Shown: in pieces, positions 25,378 through 35,208 of the stretch
Position numbering within the stretch: position 1 is the stretch's first letter
Layout: each line of letters opens with the position of its first letter
Assembly: GCF_002960445.1 (NCBI RefSeq)
Contig: NZ_POJD01000133.1
Span: 1-48,569, forward strand
Length of the DNA stretch: 48,569 nucleotides
Source: Streptococcus suis
Lineage (GTDB): Bacteria; Bacillota; Bacilli; Lactobacillales; Streptococcaceae
Reading direction: 5' to 3'
The notes under the pieces: model-generated
Told to the model about the DNA's origin: nothing
Seen by the model: the letters and a program-made list of their open reading frames with translations, nothing else
The model's database searches: none
Made by a program: the position numbers and the translations under genes

Positions 25378-26502
25378 ATGAATTCGTCGTTTAAAGAAAA
25401 AGCTTTATTGATTTTGTTGGCTGGAGCTACCCTCTTAGCTGTATTGAATTGGGATACGATATACAAGGCAGTTCAGATTTTGTTGGGAAGCATGAATTCT
25501 CTCTTTATAGGGAGTATCATTGCCTTTATTTTAAATGTGCCTATGAAAAAGATAGAGGATCAGATAGAGAAGATTTCTTTTTTGAATAAATCCAAACGTT
25601 CCTTGGCTATTGTTGGAGTGTTGATTGGTTTTGCTTTAATTGTTACTGGGTTGGTGTTGATTGTACTTCCTACCTTGATGTCAACGGTGTCGCAATTAGT
25701 GACAGTGAGTAGCACAGCCATTCCTAAATCGGTCAATGCCCTCACAAGCTTCCTGGAAAAAAATGGACTTTTGGCTGGTCAGTTGGGTGAGCAAATTGCA
25801 GGTATGCTGGATCAATTGAAAAATCTAACCTTTATTTCCAATTTGGTAACGCCAGTCTTATCAGGTTTAGTATCAAATGTCACTGGTATTTTTTCCAATA
25901 CCATGACGCTTGTGATGGCCTTCTTCTTTACCTTGGCAATACTTGGAAGCAAGGAACACCTGCAAGCTATGACAGGTAAATTCCTACAAGCGATACTGCC
26001 GACAAAAACTGTTCGAGTGATCAGTTATATCGGAGAAGTCATTGTTGATACTTATGATAAATTCCTAATGAGCCAAATCGTAGAAGCTTGCATTATCGGT
26101 ACTCTCGTATTTGTGAGTTATTCTCTCTCAGGAATTCCTTATGCCAGCATGGCAGGAATTTTGGCAGGTGTTTTATCCTTTGTGCCTTACATTGGTCCCT
26201 TTACCGCCTGTCTGATTAGTGCCTTATTTGTGGCGGTGCAGAATCCCCTCTTGGCACTTTGGTCTATTGCTCTCTTCCAGATTATTCAGTTGATTGAGGG
26301 GAATGTTATCTATCCACGCGTGGTTGGACAATCGGTTGGTCTTCCGACTCTCTTTACCCTTGCTGCAGCCTTGATTGGTGGAAATTTGTTTGGCTTGCTT
26401 GGTATGGTCTTCTTTACACCTATCTTTGCGCTTATTTACCGTCTGGTTCGTGAATGGGTGGACAGTCGCTTGAAGAAGCAAGAGGATGCAACAGTCGGTT
26501 AA
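25378..26502 (+). CDS. AI-2E-family membrane transporter (PerM/YdbI-like)
   Basis: 374 residues with about seven helices in the AI-2E exporter arrangement: hydrophobic pairs at the N-terminus, a soluble middle with T-S-F-L-E-K-N, and a C-terminal helical group (GILAGVLSFVPYIGPF, then IEGNVIYPRVVGQSVGLP). Members include putative autoinducer exporters and Na+/H+ antiporters; substrate unknown. It sits where covS is found after covR in some other streptococci. It ends in its own terminator. Confidence 0.9.
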   Translation: MNSSFKEKALLILLAGATLLAVLNWDTIYKAVQILLGSMNSLFIGSIIAFILNVPMKKIEDQIEKISFLNKSKRSLAIVGVLIGFALIVTGLVLIVLPTLMSTVSQLVTVSSTAIPKSVNALTSFLEKNGLLAGQLGEQIAGMLDQLKNLTFISNLVTPVLSGLVSNVTGIFSNTMTLVMAFFFTLAILGSKEHLQAMTGKFLQAILPTKTVRVISYIGEVIVDTYDKFLMSQIVEACIIGTLVFVSYSLSGIPYASMAGILAGVLSFVPYIGPFTACLISALFVAVQNPLLALWSIALFQIIQLIEGNVIYPRVVGQSVGLPTLFTLAAALIGGNLFGLLGMVFFTPIFALIYRLVREWVDSRLKKQEDATVG

Positions 26503-26515
26503 CAATGGTAAAAAT

Positions 26516-26546
26516 AGAAAGTGGGTTTTCTCGCTTTCTTTTATTT
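26516..26546 (+). terminator. Terminator of the AI-2E-type gene
   Basis: AGAAAGTG pairs with CGCTTTCT (one G-U) and is followed by TTTATTTTT. Confidence 0.75.
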
Positions 26547-26561
26547 TTGCTGTTTTTATGC

Positions 26562-26567
26562 TATACT
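26562..26567 (+). promoter_or_regulatory. Extended -10 promoter of nrdR-dnaB-dnaI
   Basis: TGCTATACT, 31 bp upstream of the nrdR start codon; no clear -35. Confidence 0.55.
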
Positions 26568-26598
26568 GAAGTGATAAAGAAGTTGTAGGAGTGAGAGT

Positions 26599-27090
26599 AT
26601 GCGTTGTCCAAAATGTCAAAGTTTGAAATCAAGTGTTATTGATAGTCGTCAGGCTGAAGATGGCAACACCATCCGTCGCCGTCGTTCTTGCGATCAATGT
26701 GGTCAACGTTTTACCACCTATGAACGTGTTGAAGAAAAAACCCTTGTCGTTGTGAAGAAGGACGGGACTAGGGAGCAATTTTCCCGTGAAAAGATTTTCA
26801 ATGGCATTATTCGTTCAGCACAAAAACGTCCAGTTTCAACTAGTGATATAGACGAAGTTGTCAACCGGATTGAGCAGAAGGTTCGTTCTCAGAGTGATGG
26901 CGAGGTCGAAAGTGATGTCATTGGTAACTTTGTCATGGATGAATTGGTGGAGTTGGATGAAATCACCTATGTGCGTTTTGCCTCTGTCTATCGTTCCTTT
27001 AAGGATGTGGAAGAGTTGGAAAATCTGCTCAAGCAGATGATTTCTAAGGGTAGTAAAGTAAAGTCAGGTGCTGCCAATGAAACCAAGTGA
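26599..27090 (+). CDS. nrdR: Transcriptional repressor NrdR
   Basis: Zn-ribbon plus ATP-cone repressor of ribonucleotide reductase genes; it senses dATP/ATP. 163 residues. Cys3 and Cys6 (CPKC) with Cys31 and Cys34 (CDQC) form the zinc site. [15 protein letters not shown] is the DNA-contact segment, and the ATP-cone starts at [17 protein letters not shown]. It opens the conserved nrdR-dnaB-dnaI operon; the dnaB start lies inside its last codons. Confidence 0.96.
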   Translation: MRCPKCQSLKSSVIDSRQAEDGNTIRRRRSCDQCGQRFTTYERVEEKTLVVVKKDGTREQFSREKIFNGIIRSAQKRPVSTSDIDEVVNRIEQKVRSQSDGEVESDVIGNFVMDELVELDEITYVRFASVYRSFKDVEELENLLKQMISKGSKVKSGAANETK

Positions 27091-28228
27091 TTTATTTACC
27101 TACATCAAGACCAATCCTTTTACACCAGACATTATCAGTTTAAGCCAGTGTTATCAACCTATCATTAGTTTTGATGCCCTAGCCCTTTACTATTACCTCT
27201 ATAGTTTCTCGGATCAGGGGCAGGGGCGTTACAAGTGGGCGACAATCCTCAATCATATGGATTTCGGTATGAAGCGCTTGGAGCAGGCCTTGGATCTCTT
27301 ATCTGCCATGGAATTGCTACAAGTCTATCGGGCAGATGAGTTGACAGGCTTGGTCTTGTTGCCACCACTGACGGTCAAACAATTTTTGGGCAAACCGCTT
27401 TATAAGAATTTATTGGCCCAAAGGATTGGCGAAGCCAGCGTAGAAAGTTTACAAGTATCTGGACCAAATAAGGAGAAGAAGGTATCCAAAACCTTCTCCC
27501 AAGTCTTTACCATTGATGGTCAAGTTCCAGTAGCTTTTGAACCCAAGCATGATTTTGATTGGTCGGCCTTTAAAGCCTTGATGGCTAAGGACAAGCTTCT
27601 TTTTCAAGATGAAGCTGAGGATATTATTGCCCTTAGTCACATAGCAGAGCAGGCAGGTTGGACCTGGTTGGAAACCTATCGTCAGGCTAAAGCAACAGCC
27701 ATTGGACAGACAATTTCAACCAAACGCTTGCAGCAGTCACGCCAGGCAAGACCATTAGCTTCAGGACATTTAACTCCTCAGGAAGAGGCAATTGTTCGTG
27801 AAGCCAAGTCAAAATCCAGCAATGATTATTTGCAGTTTATCAAGGATCGCCTCAAGGCGGTTGTCACTGCGGCAGAGAAGAAGTGCTTGAAAGATTTGGC
27901 AAACTTGGGCCTACTTGACGAAGTTATCAATGTCTTGGTCCTCTACACTTTTAACAAGGTGGATTCGGCCAATCTAAATGAAAAATATGCCATGAAGCTG
28001 GGTAATGATTTTTCCTACAAGGGAATTGGTAGTGCTGAGGCGGCTGTTCTTTACCTAAGAGATTTGAAGACAGGTCAAGCTGTCACCAAGCCGAGCCAGC
28101 CACAGAAGACCAACGTACCTGAGTGGAGTAAGGAAGAAGTGGTTATGGACACAAGCCCAGAAGCTCAGGCTAGAATGGAAGCGCTCAGAAAACGAATGTT
28201 AGAAAATGAAAGCAAGAGAGGTAGTTGA
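27077..28228 (+). CDS. dnaB: Replication initiation / membrane attachment protein DnaB
   Basis: Helicase co-loader in Bacillota that, with DnaD and DnaI, brings the replicative helicase DnaC to the origin. 383 residues. The N-terminal winged-helix part has the pattern [20 protein letters not shown], and the C-terminal DnaB/DnaD-type helical domain is around 250-330 ([20 protein letters not shown], then a Y-A-M-K-L-G end). ATG at 27077 is taken over GTG at 27068. The gene overlaps nrdR by 14 bp and the stop overlaps dnaI (TGATG). Confidence 0.92.
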   Translation: MKPSDLFTYIKTNPFTPDIISLSQCYQPIISFDALALYYYLYSFSDQGQGRYKWATILNHMDFGMKRLEQALDLLSAMELLQVYRADELTGLVLLPPLTVKQFLGKPLYKNLLAQRIGEASVESLQVSGPNKEKKVSKTFSQVFTIDGQVPVAFEPKHDFDWSAFKALMAKDKLLFQDEAEDIIALSHIAEQAGWTWLETYRQAKATAIGQTISTKRLQQSRQARPLASGHLTPQEEAIVREAKSKSSNDYLQFIKDRLKAVVTAAEKKCLKDLANLGLLDEVINVLVLYTFNKVDSANLNEKYAMKLGNDFSYKGIGSAEAAVLYLRDLKTGQAVTKPSQPQKTNVPEWSKEEVVMDTSPEAQARMEALRKRMLENESKRGS

Positions 28229-29127
28229 TGAAATCAGTTCAAGACAGGTTGTCGCAGGCAACCAACCCAAGCCCTAAATCTTATCAGCAACTCTTTCAAG
28301 AGATTGTCAGCGATACTGAAGTTGCTGCTTTTATCAAAAAAGAAGGCTTGACCCAACAGGAAATCACCCTCTCCATTTCTAAGTTTTTGGAATATATCAG
28401 TCAGCGTGACCTCTTTGTCAAGCAGGATGAAGCCTATATTGCTAAGGGCTATCAACCTGTTTTGGTCATGAATGAGGGCTATGCGGATGTTTCCTATCTA
28501 GAAACAGAAGAATTGGTCGAATACCGTCGTCTGGAAGCTATCAAGAACCGTATCCAGCTTATCAATATGCCCCAAGCACTCAAAAAAGTTACTATTGCAG
28601 ATTTGGATTTCACAGACAGCAATCGTGTTGAGGTTTATGAGGCTATTGATGCATTTGTAGAACAGGTGGGCGAATACTGCAAAGGCTTGTATTTATACGG
28701 TGATTTTGGAATTGGGAAGAGTTTTTTGATGGCTTATATGGCCCATCGCTTATCAACCAATCGCCACCTCTCAACCACCATGCTCCATTATCCAACCTTT
28801 GTGGTAGACATAAAAAATGCCATCAAAGATGGCTCTGTCAAGGAGCGGATTGATGAAATCAAGATGGCTCAGGTCTTGGTGCTAGATGACATCGGAGCGG
28901 AGCAACATAGTCCGTGGGTGCGCGACGATGTTTTACAGGTCATTCTTCAATACCGCATGCAGGAAAATCTGCCGACCTTCTTTACCTCCAATTTCTCCTT
29001 TGATGATTTGGAGCGTCATTTCGCCTCTGGTAAGTCTGGTGATGAAACCTGGCAGGCCAAACGGGTAATGGAGCGGATTCGCTATCTGGCTCGCGATTTG
29101 CATTTGAAAGGAAAGAACCGCCGATGA
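28228..29127 (+). CDS. dnaI: Primosomal protein DnaI (helicase loader)
   Basis: AAA+ ATPase that loads the replicative helicase. 299 residues: an N-terminal helicase-binding domain (about 1-130), Walker A GDFGIGKSFLM (about 158-168) and Walker B VLVLDDIGAE. Sensor 1 is in TFFTSNFSF and an arginine-rich end (KRVMERIRYLARDL) follows. The start overlaps the dnaB stop and the stop overlaps the next gene by four bases (ATGA), so three genes are translationally coupled. Confidence 0.94.
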   Translation: MKSVQDRLSQATNPSPKSYQQLFQEIVSDTEVAAFIKKEGLTQQEITLSISKFLEYISQRDLFVKQDEAYIAKGYQPVLVMNEGYADVSYLETEELVEYRRLEAIKNRIQLINMPQALKKVTIADLDFTDSNRVEVYEAIDAFVEQVGEYCKGLYLYGDFGIGKSFLMAYMAHRLSTNRHLSTTMLHYPTFVVDIKNAIKDGSVKERIDEIKMAQVLVLDDIGAEQHSPWVRDDVLQVILQYRMQENLPTFFTSNFSFDDLERHFASGKSGDETWQAKRVMERIRYLARDLHLKGKNRR

Positions 29128-29837
29128 ATGAAACCATTGATTTGATGCTGAATCATACTTCTGTCCGTCGTTTTACGGAAGAGCCCATTGAGTCGGAACA
29201 TTTGCAAGCTATTATTTCAGCTGGGCGAGCTGCGTCTAGCTGGAAGAATTTCCAGTCCTATCCCATTATTGTGGTTCAATCAGAGGGCAAAAAACAGGCT
29301 CTCTATGATTTGGTGCCCCAGCCAGCTATTTTACAGGCTCAGGCCATTCTGGTTTTTGTGGGCGATCATAATCGTGCCAGCAAGGCGGCTCAACTCCATG
29401 GTTCAGACTTTGATGCCAAGGGAACAGAGAATCTCCTGATTTCTTCTGTTGATGCGAGCCTAGCAGGGCAAAATGCCCTTTTAGCAGCTGAAAGCTTGGG
29501 TTACGGTGGTGTCTTTATCGGTATGATTCGCCATAAGGCCTTGGCAATAGCAGAGCTGTTCAACTTGCCTGATTATACCTATCCAATTTTCTGCATTGCA
29601 CTTGGTAGACCAGCCCAAAACCATCCTGTCAAACCACGTTTGGCAAGCGAAGCCATTGTCTTTCAGGAAGAATATGTGGAGCAAGGTGTAGATGTGATTG
29701 AAGCCTACGACCAAGTTCAGACAGACTATGCAGGTGCTCGTCAGACAGAAACCTGGTCGGAGCGTATGGTTGCCCAGTTTGGTCAGCCAGAGCAGCCTGA
29801 AACGAGGGCTGTATTAGAAAAAAATAAACTATTGTAA
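29124..29837 (+). CDS. NADPH-dependent nitroreductase-family flavoprotein (NfsA/FRP-like)
   Basis: 237 residues; FMN-dependent reductase of nitro-aromatics, quinones or flavins. The family start is visible: MLNHTSVRRFTEEPIE, then AAGRAASSWKNFQSYPIIVV-like spacing, and GYGGVFIGMIRH with IALGRPAQ later. The physiological substrate is unknown. The ATG overlaps the dnaI stop codon (ATGA), so it belongs to the dnaB-dnaI transcript. Confidence 0.9.
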   Translation: MNETIDLMLNHTSVRRFTEEPIESEHLQAIISAGRAASSWKNFQSYPIIVVQSEGKKQALYDLVPQPAILQAQAILVFVGDHNRASKAAQLHGSDFDAKGTENLLISSVDASLAGQNALLAAESLGYGGVFIGMIRHKALAIAELFNLPDYTYPIFCIALGRPAQNHPVKPRLASEAIVFQEEYVEQGVDVIEAYDQVQTDYAGARQTETWSERMVAQFGQPEQPETRAVLEKNKLL

Positions 29838-29839
29838 GT

Positions 29840-29946
29840 TATAGTCTTTTTGTTTGCTTTTAGTACTAGGCAACGAGCTGCAGACAGTACTGGAGTACGG
29901 CAAAGCGAGTTAACGACGTAATAAAAGATAAACGAAAACGACTATA
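29840..29946 (+). repeat. Small inverted-repeat intergenic element, copy B (MITE-like)
   Basis: 107 bp with imperfect terminal inverted repeats of about 23 bp (TATAGTCTTTTTGTTTGC at the left; the right end ends AAACGACTATA). A second copy in the opposite orientation is at 19681-19765. No gene is seen inside. It lies 2 bp after the nitroreductase stop and 17 bp before der. Confidence 0.72.
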
Positions 29947-29963
29947 TTAGAAGAGGAGGAGCC

Positions 29964-31274
29964 ATGGCTCAACCAACTATCGCCATCGTTGGCCGTCCCA
30001 ACGTTGGTAAATCAACCTTATTTAACCGTATTGCGGGGGAGCGGATTTCCATTGTCGAAGACGTGGAAGGTGTGACCCGTGACCGTATTTATGCTACTGG
30101 TGAGTGGCTCAACCGCAAGTTTTCCTTGATTGATACAGGTGGTATCGACGATGTGGATGCACCTTTCATGGAACAAATCAAGCACCAGGCTGAGATTGCT
30201 ATGGATGAAGCAGATGTTATCGTCTTTGTTGTTTCAGGTAAAGAAGGTGTGACAGATGCGGATGAGTATGTATCGCGTATCCTTTATAAGACCAACAAAC
30301 CAGTCATTTTGGTTGTCAATAAAGTCGATAACCCTGAAATGCGTAATGACATTTACGATTTCTATTCGCTTGGTCTTGGGGATCCCTATCCAGTATCATC
30401 TGTGCATGGTATCGGTACAGGGGATGTCTTGGATGCGATCATTGAAAATCTGCCAGTCCAAGAAGCAGAAGAAAATCCAGATATTATCAAGTTCAGCTTG
30501 ATTGGTCGTCCAAACGTTGGAAAATCAAGTTTGATTAACGCTATTTTGGGTGAAGAGCGCGTGATTGCGTCGCCTGTTGCTGGAACGACTCGAGATGCCA
30601 TTGATACGCACTTTACAGACTCAGAAGGTCAAGAATTTACCATGATTGACACCGCAGGGATGCGCAAGTCTGGTAAGGTCTATGAAAATACGGAGAAATA
30701 CTCCGTTATGCGTGCCATGCGTGCCATTGAGCGTTCAGATGTTATACTCATGGTCATCAATGCAGAAGAAGGCATCCGCGAGTACGACAAACGCATCGCA
30801 GGCTTTGCCCATGAAGCTGGTAAGGGAATGATTATCGTCGTCAACAAGTGGGACACGCTTGAAAAAGATAACCACACCATGAAGAAATGGGAAGATGATA
30901 TCCGCGACCAATTCCAATACTTGTCTTACGCACCTATTATCTTTGTATCAGCCTTGACCAAGCAACGCTTGCATAAGTTGCCTGAGATGATTAAGGCCAT
31001 TAGTGAAAGCCAGAATACCCGTATTCCGTCGGCTGTTCTCAACGATGTTATCATGGATGCCATTGCTATTAACCCGACACCAACTGACAAGGGTAAACGC
31101 TTGAAAATTTTCTACGCGACCCAGGTTGCGACCAAGCCACCAACATTTGTGGTCTTTGTCAACGAAGAAGAGCTCATGCACTTCTCCTATATGCGTTTCT
31201 TGGAAAATCAAATCCGCAAGGCCTTTGTCTTCGAAGGAACACCGATTCATCTGATTGCACGAAAACGGAAATAA
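29964..31274 (+). CDS. der: Ribosome biogenesis GTPase Der (EngA)
   Basis: Essential double GTPase for 50S subunit assembly. 436 residues with two G domains: GRPNVGKST (residues about 8-16), DTGG and NKVD in the first; GRPNVGKSS (about 180), DTAG and NKWD in the second; then a KH-like C-terminal domain ending LIARKRK. The ATG follows AGAGGAGGAG. It ends in a terminator overlapping its 3' side. Confidence 0.97.
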   Translation: MAQPTIAIVGRPNVGKSTLFNRIAGERISIVEDVEGVTRDRIYATGEWLNRKFSLIDTGGIDDVDAPFMEQIKHQAEIAMDEADVIVFVVSGKEGVTDADEYVSRILYKTNKPVILVVNKVDNPEMRNDIYDFYSLGLGDPYPVSSVHGIGTGDVLDAIIENLPVQEAEENPDIIKFSLIGRPNVGKSSLINAILGEERVIASPVAGTTRDAIDTHFTDSEGQEFTMIDTAGMRKSGKVYENTEKYSVMRAMRAIERSDVILMVINAEEGIREYDKRIAGFAHEAGKGMIIVVNKWDTLEKDNHTMKKWEDDIRDQFQYLSYAPIIFVSALTKQRLHKLPEMIKAISESQNTRIPSAVLNDVIMDAIAINPTPTDKGKRLKIFYATQVATKPPTFVVFVNEEELMHFSYMRFLENQIRKAFVFEGTPIHLIARKRK

Positions 31275-31275
31275 G

Positions 31276-31301
31276 AAAGAGAGGTCAAACCTCTTTTTTC
31301 T
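31276..31301 (+). terminator. Terminator of der
   Basis: AGAGGT pairs with ACCTCT around a 3-nt loop, extended by A/T pairs and followed by TTTTTTC. Confidence 0.75.
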
Positions 31302-31323
31302 TTGCAATTATTCGTAAATATGC

Positions 31324-31329
31324 TAGAAT
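31324..31329 (+). promoter_or_regulatory. Extended -10 promoter of the membrane-protein pair
   Basis: TGCTAGAAT, 21 bp upstream of the start codon of the first gene of the pair. Confidence 0.5.
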
Positions 31330-31349
31330 GGGACTAGGAGGTGGTTCTT

Positions 31350-31688
31350 ATGGTAGCGATTCCGATTTGGCGTTCTTTTTTGATATTGCTTTCTTTTTCA
31401 TCATTTTTTCTTGTATTTTATGAAGACAGTCAGTATAAGCCTTTCGGCTTTCGGTATTGGCTGGGGCTGGTGGCTTGCATCTGGCTCAATTTGGTGACTT
31501 TGGCATCCTATTTTATCGCTTTTACAGGTGGTTCAACCATGGTCTATCATCGATTTGAACAGCCTACGGTTTTGCTTTTCATCTTCTTTTTGTTATGTGC
31601 AATTGGCCTAAGCTTCCTATCCCTACATGCGATGAAAACCCTTGTCCGACGAACCAAGTATTACCGACAGCTGAGAAAGGGAGTCTAG
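31350..31688 (+). CDS. Small membrane protein, first of a paralogous pair
   Basis: 112 residues. Hydrophobic N-terminus, then the motif YKPFGFRYWLG (about residues 30-40), two or three helices and a basic end. Not recognised as a named family. It is paralogous to the next gene through the Y-x-P-F-G-x-R-Y-W-L-G motif and similar spacing of helices. ATG at 31350 has a GGAGG site 7 bp upstream; an in-frame GTG at 31341 overlaps that site and is rejected. Confidence 0.72.
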   Translation: MVAIPIWRSFLILLSFSSFFLVFYEDSQYKPFGFRYWLGLVACIWLNLVTLASYFIAFTGGSTMVYHRFEQPTVLLFIFFLLCAIGLSFLSLHAMKTLVRRTKYYRQLRKGV

Positions 31689-31689
31689 T

Positions 31690-32013
31690 ATGGAATTTTT
31701 AGGCGAACTAGTATTTGAATTTTTGGCGGGTTTGGCAGATTTCGATGAAAGAAAGTATGCTCCTTTTGGACTTCGCTACTGGCTGGGCTGGTTGGGGCTT
31801 CTAATCAACCTCTTGATGCTTGGTCTGCTTACTTGTGTACCAACAGTATTTCTCCTAATGTTTCTGGATGGAAAGGGCTGGGTTAACCTCATTTTAGCAA
31901 TCCTTTTCATACCAATTCTCCTATTTTGGCTCTTAAAAACACTTGGTTTTGTGAAGAAAATGTGGCAAGTGACAACATATTATAAAATGATTTCAAGGAA
32001 CATCAGTGACTGA
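31690..32013 (+). CDS. Small membrane protein, second of a paralogous pair
   Basis: 107 residues. An amphipathic N-terminus rich in F-L and E, the motif YAPFGLRYWLG (about residues 23-33), then two helices and a basic C-terminus. It starts one base after the preceding stop codon, so translation is coupled and the two products are made together. No family is recognised and no function is proposed. Confidence 0.72.
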   Translation: MEFLGELVFEFLAGLADFDERKYAPFGLRYWLGWLGLLINLLMLGLLTCVPTVFLLMFLDGKGWVNLILAILFIPILLFWLLKTLGFVKKMWQVTTYYKMISRNISD

Positions 32014-32026
32014 CTGGTGTTTTTTT
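31999..32026 (+). terminator. Terminator of the membrane-protein pair
   Basis: AACATCAGT pairs with ACTGGTGTT (with G-U pairs), 5-nt loop, then T-run. It overlaps the stop codon. Confidence 0.8.
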
Positions 32027-32061
32027 GATGCCTAGGCAAGGAATTATCTCTTGAAATATGC

Positions 32062-32067
32062 TATAAT
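32062..32067 (+). promoter_or_regulatory. Extended -10 promoter of the SNF2 helicase gene
   Basis: TGCTATAAT, 48 bp upstream of the start codon. Confidence 0.55.
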
Positions 32068-32115
32068 GAAAAGATAATATTTTAGAGATTGTGCTAGGTC
32101 AAAAGAGGTATTGCT

Positions 32116-35100
32116 ATGGGGCGCATGATGCCGGGGCGGGTTCGCCAAGAAGGAATTGATTTGTATGAGGCTGGGAAACTGACTGTTCTTCAGAGCGAGA
32201 ATGGGAAGTTGGAGCTGGATATTGCTGGGGAACGTTTTGTTTACAGTGATGAGGATAGTGATTTGCAGTGTAGTTGTCACTTGTTTCAAAGCAAGGGCTA
32301 CTGTCAGCATTTGGCAGCCACGGAGTATTATTTAAAAAATGATGGGGCTGGTAAAAATCTGGAGCAGGAGCGGAAAGAAGAGGGAAATCAACACAAGGAA
32401 ACGGTCCGTCGGACCTATTTTGGTGGCCTCTTTTTAGATGAGATTTTGCATCCCAAACCAGAAATGGGCATCAAGTATCGCCTCTCTGTTGAGGGGAGCT
32501 TGTTGCCTTATGATCGGCAGATAGACTGGACCTTGAAAATTAGCCGTTTACCAGACACGCGCGCCTATATTGTAAGGGACATTGGTGCTTTTTTGCGCTT
32601 ACTCAAGACCAATGGGCATTATCAAATCGGGAAAAATTACTATGAGCAGCTAGCCTATGAAAACTTTGATGAAGCCAGTCAGGCTCTATTGGATTTTCTT
32701 TGGACCTTAATTCCGGAGAAGGTAGGTTTAGACTCGGATATTCTCATCCATTTTGGGAGGCATTTCCGTTTGCCCCAAGCCTATTTTGAAGAAGGGCTTG
32801 ACTTGTTGAATCAGCTGGATGATTTTGTCTTTACCTATGAACAGCGCTCCTATTCGTCCTTGATGGTACTTCCTTTGACAGAGGAAACTGGACTTTATCA
32901 CTTTGATGTGACAGTCCATACGCACATGATTGAGATGGTTATTCATGAAAAAGTTGTTCGTCCCCTCCTTCAGGGTCGTTATCTCTTGCTCGATGGGGTC
33001 GTTTATAGTGTCAATCGGATGCAGGAACAGCTGATTGGACATATTTCTAATCTAGTGCCTACTGAGTCTGGTTTGAGAAAAGTCCAGGTCGATTTTCAAG
33101 ACCAGGACCGCTTGGCTTTGAGTTTACTTGATTTGCAGACCATTGGAAGGGTCAAGGCACCCAAACGCTTTAAAATTCACGATTTTATCCCTCATTTCCA
33201 TATGGAGATGGAGGCAAATGGAAGTCTGTCCTTGCAGTTGGTTTTAGATTTTGATGGTCGCTTGGTCAGAAGTGAGGAAGAATTGAGTCTCCTTCCATTT
33301 GCCAGTCATTTTCAGCACCTAGAAGCTGTCTTTCAGGCAATCAGTTTGGCTGGTTTTCGGGGCAAATACCTGGCTCAAAGACCTGCCCTCAGTCAACAGG
33401 AAGTTTATTCCTTCTTCCGTCAACAGCTGCCCTTGCTAGAAAAAATGGGACCAGTTCATCTAACAGAAAATCTTCGGTCCCTCTTGGTTGAAGTCAAACC
33501 ACAGCTGGAAATTGTGCGAAATGGCTCGCTTTTGGATATTTCATTCGATTTATCTGGAATTGATCAGTCTGAAATTGATCAGGCACTTGAAGCCTTGCTC
33601 AATCAAGAGGACCATTACACCAGCCCGACCGGGAAAGTCCTTGTTTTTGATGAAGAAACCCGGAAAATCAGTCAGACCTTGCTTCAACTAAGAGCTAAGC
33701 ATGGCAAGGGTGGGCAGGTGCAGGTTCATGCCTTGGCAGGTTTTCAATTAGCCCAATCTCTGTCTGGTTTTGATCAAGTTCGTTTTTCAAAGGATTTTCA
33801 AGAAATGGCTGGCTATCTTGCCAAGCCTGACCGCTTTCCCTTGCCTGATGTGGATGTAAAAACTGAATTGAGAGATTACCAGCAGACTGGTATCAAATGG
33901 CTGTCTATGTTAGACCATTATGGTTTTGGTGGTATTTTGGCAGATGATATGGGACTTGGCAAGACCCTGCAAACCATCGCCTTTCTATCCAGTCGGATGA
34001 CCGAGGATAGCCGGGTTTTGATTTTGGCTCCCTCAAGTTTGATTTACAACTGGTTAGATGAATGTCAGCGCTTTGCTCCGGATCTAGACGTAGGGGTTGT
34101 TCACGGAAGTAAGGAGCAGCGTGTAGACTTGATTGGGCAGGGGCATCAAATCTTGGTAACATCCTACCCATCCTTTAGGCAGGATATTGATCTCTACAAA
34201 CAAGAAAAGTTTGACTACCTGATTTTAGATGAGGCTCAGGTCATGAAAAATGCCCAATCTAAAATCGCTCAGCTACTGAGAGAATTTGAGGTTGGGAATT
34301 GTTTTGCTCTTTCAGGTACACCGATTGAAAATCATTTGACGGAATTGTGGTCTATTTTCCAAATTGTACTTCCAGGTTTATTGCCCAGTAAACAGGCCTT
34401 TAGCAAGTTAAGTGCCAAAGAGATTGCTCGAACCATCCAACCCTTTGTCCTCAGACGGCATAAGGAAGATGTTCTGCAGGAGTTGCCTGATTTGACAGAG
34501 GTCAATGTTCTTAATGAATTGACTGATGAGCAGAAAACTCTCTATCTGGCCCAGCTCCAACAAATGCAGTCTAAAATTGCCGGCGCTGATGATGCCCAAA
34601 TCAACCGAAGCAAGATTGAAATTCTATCAGGGATTACGCGATTACGCCAAATATGTGACACACCTAGTTTGTTCATGGATGATTTTAGGGGAGAGAGTGG
34701 CAAGCTCAATAGTCTGAAAGAACTGCTCCTGCAACTCAAAGAAGGAGAGCATAGGGTCCTGATTTTCTCCCAATTCAGACAGATGCTGGAGCAGATTGAA
34801 GAACAATTAAAAGAAATTGGTTTAACTTCTTATACCCTGACAGGCTCCACCCCTGCCAATCAACGCCAGGAAATGACCCAGGCCTTCAATGCGGGTAGCC
34901 GGGATGCCTTTCTCATTTCCTTGAAAGCAGGTGGGGTTGGTCTGAATTTGACAGGTGCAGACACGGTTATTCTGGTTGACCTCTGGTGGAATCCAGCTGT
35001 GGAAGCCCAGGCCATTAGTCGTGCCCACCGAATGGGGCAGACTGAAAAAGTAGAATGCTACCGCCTGATTACCAGAGGAACCATTGAAGAAAAAATCCAA

Positions 35101-35208
35101 GCCCTTCAGGAAAATAAGAAAAATCTGGTTAAAACGGTTCTTGACGGTAGTGAAAGCCGTGCAAACTTGACTGTTGAAGATATTCGTGCTATTTTGGGGA
35201 TAGAATGA
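32116..35208 (+). CDS. SWIM zinc-finger SNF2-family helicase
   Basis: 1030-residue double-stranded DNA translocase-type ATPase. A SWIM zinc finger is near the N-terminus (Cys52, Cys54, Cys63, His65). A long middle region of unknown fold (about 100-560) precedes the SNF2 core: DDMGLGKT (Walker A, about 610-617), the DEAQ box (about 705), SGTPIEN, and motifs V/VI with LKAGGVGLNLTGAD, WWNPAVEAQAISRAHRMGQ and IEEKI. It resembles the HepA/RapA-like group of bacterial SNF2 proteins; some act in transcription recycling or DNA repair, not shown here. It has its own promoter. No clear terminator is seen after it. Confidence 0.92.
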   Translation: MGRMMPGRVRQEGIDLYEAGKLTVLQSENGKLELDIAGERFVYSDEDSDLQCSCHLFQSKGYCQHLAATEYYLKNDGAGKNLEQERKEEGNQHKETVRRTYFGGLFLDEILHPKPEMGIKYRLSVEGSLLPYDRQIDWTLKISRLPDTRAYIVRDIGAFLRLLKTNGHYQIGKNYYEQLAYENFDEASQALLDFLWTLIPEKVGLDSDILIHFGRHFRLPQAYFEEGLDLLNQLDDFVFTYEQRSYSSLMVLPLTEETGLYHFDVTVHTHMIEMVIHEKVVRPLLQGRYLLLDGVVYSVNRMQEQLIGHISNLVPTESGLRKVQVDFQDQDRLALSLLDLQTIGRVKAPKRFKIHDFIPHFHMEMEANGSLSLQLVLDFDGRLVRSEEELSLLPFASHFQHLEAVFQAISLAGFRGKYLAQRPALSQQEVYSFFRQQLPLLEKMGPVHLTENLRSLLVEVKPQLEIVRNGSLLDISFDLSGIDQSEIDQALEALLNQEDHYTSPTGKVLVFDEETRKISQTLLQLRAKHGKGGQVQVHALAGFQLAQSLSGFDQVRFSKDFQEMAGYLAKPDRFPLPDVDVKTELRDYQQTGIKWLSMLDHYGFGGILADDMGLGKTLQTIAFLSSRMTEDSRVLILAPSSLIYNWLDECQRFAPDLDVGVVHGSKEQRVDLIGQGHQILVTSYPSFRQDIDLYKQEKFDYLILDEAQVMKNAQSKIAQLLREFEVGNCFALSGTPIENHLTELWSIFQIVLPGLLPSKQAFSKLSAKEIARTIQPFVLRRHKEDVLQELPDLTEVNVLNELTDEQKTLYLAQLQQMQSKIAGADDAQINRSKIEILSGITRLRQICDTPSLFMDDFRGESGKLNSLKELLLQLKEGEHRVLIFSQFRQMLEQIEEQLKEIGLTSYTLTGSTPANQRQEMTQAFNAGSRDAFLISLKAGGVGLNLTGADTVILVDLWWNPAVEAQAISRAHRMGQTEKVECYRLITRGTIEEKIQALQENKKNLVKTVLDGSESRANLTVEDIRAILGIE

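Noticed and set aside
29840..29946. Insertion sequence
   Set aside because: Only 107 bp, no transposase; it is better described as a MITE-like repeat.
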